Assembly (NCBI GenBank): GCA_949825025.1
Contig: OX463781.1
Location: forward strand, 39,271,950-39,335,949
Direction: 5' to 3'
Length of the DNA stretch: 64,000 nucleotides
Origin: Siphlonurus alternatus
Taxonomy: Eukaryota > Arthropoda > Insecta > Ephemeroptera > Siphlonuridae
Shown here in pieces: positions 56,401 to 64,000 of the stretch. A program made the translations under genes and the position numbers. Under the pieces are notes generated by a model that saw only the letters and a program-made list of their open reading frames with translations, did no database searches and was not told the origin of the DNA. Each line of letters starts with the position of its first letter. The first letter of the stretch is position 1.

Positions 56401-57169
56401 AATGTTTACAATGTTTATGTCACGTTTACTATTGAGGATGATTTTAAAAAAGATGTATAGGGAGTTTAAAATTGTGATTTTTAGAAAATGAACAGGACAG
56501 TCTGACAATCATAAGATCAATAAAATATAATTATGTTACATTTAGTCTATTTTGTATACGGACAATCTGGCGTTAGTCCGCGTTACGATCTATTTTCTTT
56601 ATCTTCCAATACAAATTATATTTTAATCCTTAATATAAGAACGCGTGCCGCCAGATCATTCATATATTAGAAAAAAAATTGTATGGATTGAGTGCACTTA
56701 AAAGTTAAAGTATAACAGCAAATTGATACAATTTTTAAATATATTTTCTTTTGTAACAAAAAAAATATATATAAGCAAATAAATAAAATGTTCATATAAT
56801 ATTTAAAAAAAAATTAATGAAAAATTTATATTTCACGTAGGTATGAAGACTGATCTACGCAGTGCCAATAACCAAAATGTCGAACGAGAGCCTTCCGATG
56901 AATCAAAATTGAGCATGAAAGTTGTCTCTAAACTCGATGACGGTGCCGAAGACTTGCAGAAGTTGCGAGGTGACAGTTCGCGGGGTGCGGCGAAGTGCGA
57001 GGTGACTTACGCTCAGGGGTTTGACCTCTGCTTCCAGCGGACCTTGGCGGGATTTGCAGAGTGTTCCGCCAAGAGTGGTGTTGGCATGGAGGAACTCAAG
57101 GTGGTGACCACTCGGGCCTTTAAGAGCTACAGTGAGGCGCGGTCGAGACGCCGATGTGTCGTGTTGTGA
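53443..57169 (+). CDS. Atypical Rho-family small GTPase, 5' exon missing
   Basis: Exons 53443-53585, 53910-54039, 54801-54918 and 56841-57169 join in phase with GT-AG introns and give 239 residues; an upstream exon with the start codon is needed, as an in-frame stop precedes the first acceptor. Order: N-terminal extension of at least 25 residues, P-loop GDTGVGKS, switch I region, switch II DTQAQEEYEKLRSLSY, Rho-typical WLPELRQH, nucleotide loop VGMKTDLR, an insert region about 35-40 residues longer than in Rac/Cdc42, ECSAKSG, and a basic tail ending in CAAX box CVVL (predicted geranylgeranylation, membrane anchoring). Oddities: Thr at the Gly12 position, no conserved effector-loop Thr in switch I (AFGGQF instead of the usual TVFDNY), and DTQAQE in place of DTAGQE. 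The catalytic Gln is kept. Nucleotide cycling is probably unusual. AATAAA at 57307 would end the transcript. Confidence 0.85.
53607..53770. repeat. Half copy of the GAGTATCGACC MITE family
   Basis: It has 'agtactgatctcaaat', 'tagagggtgcaaagttatgc' and 'actctgattttgtttcagg' but no right arm. It lies in the first recognised intron of the GTPase gene. Confidence 0.5.
55037..55349. repeat. GAGTATTGACC MITE copy
   Basis: It starts ATAGAGTATTGACC and ends GGTCGATACTCCAT, with paired 'aaagttctttttgtgatgtc' and 'agtgacttcacaaaaaggac' arms. It lies in the last GTPase intron. Confidence 0.8.
55502..56317. repeat. Palindromic MITE split by a LINE fragment
   Basis: Arms 'agtggcttaatcgaaagaag' on the left and its complement near 56271-56290 pair up, as do 'aaaatatggtactgtgaatt' and 'gaccggcaactattttt'. 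The centre is interrupted by the retroposon at 55661-56150. It lies in the last GTPase intron. Confidence 0.8.
55661..56150 (+). mobile_element. 5'-truncated non-LTR retrotransposon 3' end with poly(A)
   Basis: The first about 190 bases read as the C-terminus of a LINE reverse transcriptase (FGERTWNFVLPKIWNEIP, then IRSIDQKMLLKKVLRKH and a stop near 55850). A 3' UTR and a poly(A) tail at about 56131-56150 follow. The insertion is inside the palindromic element at CCTTAAG. Confidence 0.8.
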
Positions 57170-58020
57170 ACTTTGTAACCATTATCAGCATTGTGTTGCT
57201 GAGACTTATTTAATATGAAAAACTTTATTTGCATGTGCTCTCTTTTGAGTTATTATCATGCAGCCTATATGAAGGTGTGACGAACTAAAAATTATTTGCC
57301 TCCCAAAATAAAATACAAAGTATATTTTTACTACTAATATTTTATATATAAAAGTCTTCTGCTCGTTGTTAGTTAACAAAGTATTGTTGTGTAATGTCTG
57401 TCGCGTGAAAGGAAAAACATGGGACGGTTGTTGATTTGCATGTTAACTTATGGAAAATGACCGTTAATTATGAAGTTAACACCGTTGCCTAGCGCCAACA
57501 ATGCCATTGTTCTCTGCTGGCAAAATGAGGCACTACGTCGTCCCATGTTTAACAATGAAAAAGGCTTCATGCGACAGCCATTATAAACAATGGTTTGTTA
57601 CAACCATTGTGCGAGTAGAAGAATTTGATATATATTATTTATACCAACATGTGAATTTCCGGCAATTTCAATATTCATTAAAATGAAGTATAAATTAATT
57701 TTCTTATTTTATCTGATAATAATTATGCTGTATGCAGTGCAATATTTCCCGCAAAAAAAAAAAAAAAAGTTCTTTAACTTTTTATTATTAATATTATGGG
57801 CTGGTGAGCTAATTTTATTTATGTAATGTTACTTTTATCGGCCATAATCACTGAATAAAGTATTGATGTAAACAAACAAACAAACATCGCCTAATAAAGA
57901 AATTTTCTATTCTAAACTGAATGCTACAGTGAAAAATTTATATTATCTTCATCAATGTTGGTAAAAACTTTATTTACACTATTATTTTTGTTTTCATTTC
58001 AAACGTTCTTGTTGAAAACT
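57170..58020. other. GTPase gene 3' region and palindrome
   Basis: AATAAA at 57307-57312 and again at 57854-57859 are candidate poly(A) signals. Between them, 57416-57552 is an inverted repeat with ends ACATGGGACG and CGTCCCATGT and a MITE-like look. The rest is featureless AT-rich DNA. Confidence 0.5.
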
Positions 58021-58100
58021 ATACTATAACCACGCTTGGCGTTGCTTGACTTCAGTGATCTGACGAGACCCGGTCAAGCGCACTGCGCCACACCTCCCAC
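58021..58100 (-). mobile_element. 5S rRNA-derived SINE head, antisense
   Basis: On the minus strand it reads GTGTGGCGCAGTGCGCTTGA, then GATCACTGAAGTCAAGCAAC, matching the head of the SINE at 43110-43432 and the 5S rRNA core. The second half of the 5S region and the body are missing. Confidence 0.6.
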
Positions 58101-58640
58101 AATACATTATGAATTTTTTATAGATTTCAGGCAGAGTTGGCAGACCTTTTTTGTTAGGGTAAAAAGTTAATTAAAATAGTAGAGCAATAATAAAGCAAAC
58201 CACAATTTTATTAAAAGCATTCTTAATTTAATTAAATTTTGAAACTTTGAACACTTTGAAACTCCAATTCATAAAAAAAACATGAAAAATATGAATATAC
58301 AGTAAATCAATAATTATTTTCTTTGCTTTATGCCAGTACTTTAACATTCTTCGGTGATTCAGTTGCATTTAAATTATACATCTCAAAACATCCAATTAAA
58401 TTTCCCCACACTTGAAGTTGTATGGCAACGCTTTCAAGAATCCTGTGAACAGAAAATTATATCACATTTTAAGTTTTATAAAAAAAAAAAAATAAATAAA
58501 ATGAACAACATGAAACATCATAAAAATAGTGAATTATCAATTGAGAGAGCTTGATTATAGGGATGTTAACTTTTTAATAGTGTCTGCTATAAAAAATGTA
58601 CATTTTATAAAGAGAATGAGTTGTTTTCATGAGTACACTT

Positions 58641-58738
58641 TTTCAGGTGTTTCGCAGTCAATATTCAGTATTCAGCATATACTGTCAGTATATAGCTTAT
58701 ACTGACTACTGAAAATGCGCAACGAAACACCTGAAAGA
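58641..58738. repeat. Inverted repeat with CAGGTGTTTCG arms
   Basis: TTTTTCAGGTGTTTCG faces CGAAACACCTGAAAG. The loop holds repeated 'cagtatatagcttatactg' and 'cagtattcag' words. Confidence 0.65.
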
Positions 58739-59030
58739 AGAATGATTTAAGGCGTTAAAAATATACTGATTATAAGATGTCAAAATTCAGCCAAATTTTC
58801 CCCCCAGCTTTGTTGATAAAAAACTTAAGTATTATTTTTTTAGTAAATTGAGTGCTAATTTGAATACAAATCATAGTGGTAGACTTTTTTCAGCTCATTT
58901 ATTGTGACAATATTATTTACATTCAATTCGAAAAAAAGTGTCCAAGATGTCTTATTATAATCTCATCCTGACTTTAAGCAACTTAATTGTTCATCATCAA
59001 AACAGTTGGTGAAAATGCTTAATTGCTCGT

Positions 59031-59425
59031 GGTAGAGATAACACGAATCAGCTGTTTGACGTAGTCTCCTTTGATTAGCATGTAAACCTTGGCAAATTCA
59101 CAAAAATTCTGAAAATTTTTTGAGAGGTAGATTTTAGTACCTAATAACCATATAGAAAAAATTGCAAAACAATTAAACGTGTATATTTTTTTAAATTATA
59201 ATTTTTTTTTTCAATTTTCAGTATAGGGCATTTTCACGGAGAGAAAAACTAAAAACTTAATTAAAAAAAAATCGGCTTGTTTAATTGCTTTGAATTTTTT
59301 TCTATGGCTTATAGGCAATAAAATCTGCCTTTAAAAAGAAAATCAGAATTGTTGTGAATTTGCTAAAGATTACTTGTTAATCAAAGGGGACTACGTCGAA
59401 CAACTGATTCGTGTTTATCTCTACC
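59031..59425. repeat. Palindromic MITE with GGTAGAGATAACACGAAT ends
   Basis: It starts GGTAGAGATAACACGAATCA and ends with the near-complement TATCTCTACC. Arms include 'gacgtagtctcctttgatta' and 'tagtacctaataaccatag'-type text. The ends match the MITE at 32489-32843, while the inner block matches 34425-34869. Confidence 0.8.
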
Positions 59426-59756
59426 TTAAGCGCTAAATGATTTAGATATAAATGGACACTTTATGTTGACTTCAGTGTACATTTAATTTTAGGAGAAATA
59501 TATTAATTTATTTAATTTATATTGATATAATATATTATTATTTTTTTAGTAGTGCATTTATTGCTTGCTTATGAACAAGTAGGATAACTTTAACCACACC
59601 ACCTTGCTTATGAATTGGCTTTAGGTTATTACTTATTAGTCTTATTACCAAGCAGCCACTTGATTCGCACTTCGCAGAGACCCCTGAATGATTCAAATAA
59701 CAAATATATAAGATTCATAATTATATTTCTTCACGAAATATATATTATAGACTTAC

Positions 59757-62408
59757 CTCACAGACGGTTCGCAGTTTGTTATTACAGGGCATGGTTAGGA
59801 GCGAGGCCCCGCTCGCCTCCAACTTGACCGCCACACAGTCGCCCCCCTCCGTGCTGGGCTGTCCGGCCATCCACATTCCTGCTGGCACGTCGGAGCCGTC
59901 TCCACACCACGAGTAGCGTCCGGGACAGCCACGGACCATCCCGCTGCTCCAGAACATCGAGCCGGGCATACGATCAGCTGAGGAGAAAACACAACTGTAG
60001 TCTTGTTGCACAAAGTCATGAATGAAGTACTAGCATAGCTATGAGAAAATGTAAAGAGAAATGTCAATGGTGAACAATTTCAATGTATTTTATTTTTTAT
60101 ACATACGCGGTTGTAGAATACAGACCACAAGTGACTGAATTTAACCTCAATTTAACCTCCCGGCCCTTTGTGACCTCGACTCACCATACTTAGGGTTCTG
60201 TATATAACTTCCTTTAAAACTAGGGTTGTCATCATAGCCTATATAGCATTTGATCCCAGCATTTACTTGGTTGTGACTGAGGAAACTTCAGTCAAGATGG
60301 TCGGCAATTGATGGAGGATGCCATATCAATCACCTCCCGGATGCACGAGTGGTTATAGCAACCGCCACTTATGAAAAGTTTGGCGATGTCTGCATGAGAT
60401 CGAAATCACGATAATTTGATTGTGAATCGAATGCGCATATTTCAATAAATTTTTAAACTATAATATATAACATAACGCATTTTTTTGTAAATTAATGCAG
60501 TTCAGAATGAGAACATCACAGTAATACTATTTTTTTTTATATATAGTATTCACTGGGTGCGATTCACGAAGAAGTTAGCCAGGTTTCTAACCACGTTTAG
60601 TTTAACCTCGTTTAAATTTACCTGTTTAACGTGTTAAACCACCTAGTTAAACGTGGTTAAGCTAAACGTGGTTAAGCTAAACGTGGTTAGAAATCTGGCT
60701 AACTGCTTCGTGAATTGTGCCCACTATGTACCATTATTCTCACAAAATAATATTGTTGATAAAGAACAATAAAATGTTTTAAAAAAAATAATTGCAATAT
60801 ATAACATTAGGTAGAGTGTGTATGACAGCAATTAAAAACAATAGTACCGTACAATGAATAGGGAGTTCTTGAAGACATATATATATATATATATATATAT
60901 ATTGTACTACTCCATCAAGTGACTGTTAATTTCAAAGTGCTTTTTCTGTCATCAATGACATTATACCTTGGAATTTTTTAATAAGTATACCACTTATAAT
61001 ATTTTATTAAAAATTTCAAAATGTTATCCATGCAAATTGAAAACATTTTAAATTAGTAAAAGTTATTCTAAATATAAGAAATTCTCTCGCGATCATCTTT
61101 ATCATATAAATATACATGCATGTACATACTAATAATATATATTTTGCATTAATTAAGATATTTAAAAAAAAATGAAATGAAAATCCATTGAATATTAGTC
61201 AAAAAAGGTGTCCAACATTTTTTTATTCTACAGTGGAAAATTGTTGGCCTAGGGTTGTAAAATTCGACCCCCACCACAGCCAATCAAGTCTCACCTTTCC
61301 TCAGGGTCCTCAGGCACTCCAATTCGGCGGGGTCTTTGACACTAATGAGCACCTGTCGGTCTGCGCAACACAGTCTCACCGCGTCTGCAAATGATACCTG
61401 GAAAAAAATAACGTTGTAAAATCCACTGTAATCTTAATTTTAAACTATTTCTTAAAAAAAAAAAAGCTTAATTTCGGTTTATGGCGCAGTGCATGCGTGC
61501 TCGTCTGTCGCTCGGGAGGCTCAGTTTCGCTCTCAGGTGCAGGTGGCTTTTACATTGTAAATGTCACTGCGTTTCGAGTGTGTGCTCGTGCTTTAAAAAA
61601 AAAATGAAATAAAATATTATTATTATCGAGTGATGGCGCTTGCATTTCCTTTACTGTTATAAGTGTTACTTCTATATCAATTAATATATAGTTATTGCCT
61701 CTGAACATTTCCGTTTACGGTTTTGGTTATATACATGCTCTCAGAATGATACAGAGCATTTAGATTAGCAAGGCTGTTTGAATGGAAAATTTTCTATAAG
61801 GCGGTGACTGTACAAAATACTTTGTATTTCCTCAGTTGCGTAAAATTTTATCCTCAAACACTTATATATAAACATATAGGGGGGCATTCACAAAGCACTT
61901 TAACCCCAACTTTAGCCCCAAGTTTTATCCCTGGTACTAAACTAGGAGCTAGACATGGTTAGCCCCTGGTTTAGCACCATGTTTAGTACCAGGGATAAAA
62001 CTTGGGGCTAAAGTTGGGGCTTAAGTGCTTTTGTGAATGCCCCCCATAGTAATATAAATTCTGCCACATAATCATAATTATATAGTTTTGATTTTAAGTA
62101 TAATTTAATATTATGACAAAGTTTGAGACAAAATTTATCTACTTCATTTTGACAACATAAAACATTAATTTTTATATTTATTAAAATCCCACTGCTATAT
62201 TTTCCAATATAACATAACTGTAATACCCAATTTTTATCAGTATGATTGAATTACAAGAATTAATTATATAGTAATACAATTTTATTACATATACCTTGCA
62301 ATTTAGTGTACGATAAAAAATATTAATGGTAGAAAAAAAAAAACTTACGATGGAGAATTGTAAAACGTAAAACTTTCCACACGCTTTTATTTTTGAAGCA
62401 TACGCCAT
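59757..62408 (-). CDS. C-type lectin domain protein (partial gene)
   Basis: Exons 62408-62349 (tentative), 61397-61295 and 59977-59757 join in phase. They encode one C-type lectin-like domain: CGKFYVLQFS, then VSFADAVRLCCADRQVLISV, KDPAELECLRTLRK, then FWSSGM, GRYSWCGDG, MWMAGQPSTEGGDCVAV, LLTMPCNNKLRTVCE. The WC core, the Gly-Gly-Asp-Cys and the final Cys-Asn...Cys are as in arthropod CTL-domain proteins of the 'FWTSG...WCS' type. The canonical EPN or QPD sugar/calcium motif is replaced by QPS, so calcium-dependent sugar binding is doubtful. Both the signal-peptide end and the 3' end are unresolved: the last exon ends with a good donor (GAG|GTAAGT), so more coding lies below 59757 or was missed. 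The first exon's ATG is weakly supported. Confidence 0.75.
60552..60725. repeat. Palindromic MITE with GGGTGCGATTCACGAAG ends
   Basis: It starts CACTGGGTGCGATTCACG and ends CGTGAATTGTGCCCACT. 'taaacgtggttaagc' repeats inside, and 'agttagccaggtttctaac' pairs with its complement. It lies in the lectin-gene intron. Confidence 0.85.
61475..61605 (+). mobile_element. Short SINE with poly(A)
   Basis: It begins ATGGCGCAGTGCATGCG, as the other SINE heads do (GTGGCGCAGTGC), and ends in an A run at about 61595-61604. The middle ('ctcgggaggctcagtttcgc') is tRNA-like rather than 5S-like. It lies in the lectin-gene intron. Confidence 0.5.
61877..62047. repeat. Palindromic MITE with GGGGGGCATTCACAAAG ends
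   Basis: Arms 'aactttagccccaagtttta' and its complement pair nearly perfectly around a centre near 61962. The ends are GGGGGGCATTCACAAAGC and TTTTGTGAATGCCCCCC. It lies in the lectin-gene intron. Confidence 0.9.
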
Positions 62409-62465
62409 AGGTGCTATTTGGAAGCGTTAAAAATTCAAAATAAATCACAAGAAGAGACGGCATTT

Positions 62466-62926
62466 AGGAATTTGCATGCCATTTTTTTACTAGTTCAGTC
62501 GAAAGAGGTTGTTGAAAAATGCACTTATGAAATTTATGTGATTTTTTTTTTAGTAATGCGTCATACCAGAAATGGAGATTTAAGGAGGTCACGTGACCTG
62601 GAAGCTCCATCCGCATCGCCTATGACGTCATTACAATCTTTGCTTCAACTATATAATTAATACTTGTAAACAACACATTGCTATGGAAACAAATAATTAA
62701 CAAGCAACAATGAAATGATTATTTACAAGTATTATATAGTTGAACCAAAGAATGTAATGACGTCATAGGCGTTGCGGACGGAGCCTCCAGGTCACGTGAC
62801 TTTCTTAAATCTCCATTTTTGGTATATGATGCTTTACTAAAAAATATCATATAAAATTCAGGGGTGTATTTTTCAAGAACTTCTTTCGACTGAACTAGTA
62901 AAAAAATGGCATGCAAATTCCTCATT
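62466..62926. repeat. 460-bp palindromic MITE with TGACGTCA
   Basis: It starts AGGAATTTGCATGCC and ends GGCATGCAAATTCCT. Arms also share 'tagttcagtcgaaagag', 'ggtcacgtgacctgg' and 'cctatgacgtcattac'. Mirror-image open frames on the two strands are arm translations, not genes. It lies just upstream of the lectin gene's tentative first exon. Confidence 0.9.
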
Positions 62927-64000
62927 ACAATTTATAATAATATATAGTCATTATATATGATATATTATGATGCTATGTGATACTTCTGGTTGAAGCTGAA
63001 TATAATTATATCATATTTATATAAATTAATGTACTGGAAATTACTATTTTAATAATTATTTTTACAAATTTTTACGGTCATTCATTTTGTTTTTTCTTTA
63101 TTTTTTTCTCATGTTTAATTAGTATTTAATTAAAAATAAATATTTCCGTCTAAACTATTTGGAATTAAATTTGAAATTATGGTTACTTGAACTTGTCACT
63201 GGTATTTGTCAAAAGCATTAATTTATTGTATTAAAAAAACAATTCAGCTTGGTTTTTTTACTATGTCATTAAGCGCAGAATTACCAAGATTTTTTTCTGT
63301 CCCACATTTATCTAGGGAGGGGGGGGGCTAGATAACGACCCGTTATTTATATAACATGTTAAATAATAATTTTTTCTCACTTTATTTTGTTGCGGGAATA
63401 CGTACATTGCTGGATGCTATAATTAAAAATTACAATTTTTTTCCAGATTTTTTGGGGTTTTTTATTTCTTTTTTTCCCCCCGCTTTTAAAGAGATGCGGG
63501 TCGTTGTGATCCCCCACCCCTTTTTAATGTTAAGATTAAATAATAAAGTAAGAGGTCTGCAAAAAAAAAAAAAAAAAAAAGTTGTACAAAGTAAAAAGAA
63601 CAAGAGATTCGATCTTGAGTACATTTTGCAGCAAAAAGTGCAGGGGTATGCAAGAATCAAGTTCTGCGTGTAGTTGTGGTAACTTACTTAGAAGTCTCAT
63701 GGAGCTCATTTGTTTAATCTATAAGAACGAACATAGGATCATTTACACCATCTAAACCCAAATACAAAACCTGAAGAAAAAAAAAAATGAAGTAATTTTG
63801 CTTAAAAAGTAGTAAAATAATTATTGCTATTTTAATACCTCTTTGTTTCAAAATAGAATTCTTTAATATCTGTGTACATGTATGTGTGACAAAGATTACT
63901 CAAGATTGAAACACGGCCCGTTATATAAATAGTGAAAAATTAATAACAGTTATAATTTTATTTTTCAATCTATATTAACTAATAATTATTTTAATAATAC
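62927..64000. other. Low-complexity end of window
   Basis: AT-rich sequence with homopolymers, including a G run near 63318-63328 and an A run near 63561-63579. No coding exon, arms or SINE body were recognised. Confidence 0.5.

Noticed and set aside
62418..62925. Two similar proteins (RNLHAIFLLVQSKEV...) on opposite strands
   Set aside because: They are the two arms of one palindromic element translated on opposite strands.

Overview
The window is arthropod nuclear DNA, most likely from an insect. It is AT-rich, and its genes are split into many short exons with GT-AG introns. There are two tandem genes of the nose-resistant-to-fluoxetine (NRF-6-like) acyltransferase family, a Serendipity-alpha-like vinculin-family gene and an arthropod-type C-type lectin. 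Introns and spacers are packed with palindromic MITE-like elements, SINEs, LINE remnants and microsatellites. No bacterial, viral or organellar genes are visible.

Layout. 0.2-8.6 kb (-): a leucine-rich-repeat gene with two apparent frameshifts; its first intron holds a degraded antisense non-LTR retrotransposon. 8.6-9.5 kb: a spacer between divergent 5' ends, with repeated AGCCAACCTTG motifs. 9.5-22.1 kb (+): a complete vinculin/alpha-catenin superfamily gene that splices in silico to about 808 codons. 22.1-23.0 kb: a convergent 3' junction with a palindromic AATAAA signal usable on both strands. 23.0-35.1 kb and 42.1-50.9 kb (both -): two tandem NRF-6-like acyltransferase genes with nearly identical exon sizes and phases. 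37.5-41.4 kb, between them: an unusual 3.9-kb element with terminal inverted repeats, built from hundreds of bases of CAAGATCTTG-type palindromes. 53.4-57.2 kb (+): a divergent Rho-family GTPase whose P-loop, switch I, switch II and insert region are all unusual. 59.8-62.4 kb (-): part of a C-type lectin gene. The rest is repeats.

The genes do not form a pathway; they are independent eukaryotic loci. The two acyltransferase genes are a recent tandem duplication. Most of the remaining structure is mobile-element biology: nested MITEs, a hAT-like element inside an (AT)n tract, 5S rRNA-derived SINE heads, and several palindromic families carrying TGACGTCA. The most unusual object is the CAAGATCTTG element at 37.45-41.39 kb; the most unusual gene is the atypical Rho GTPase.
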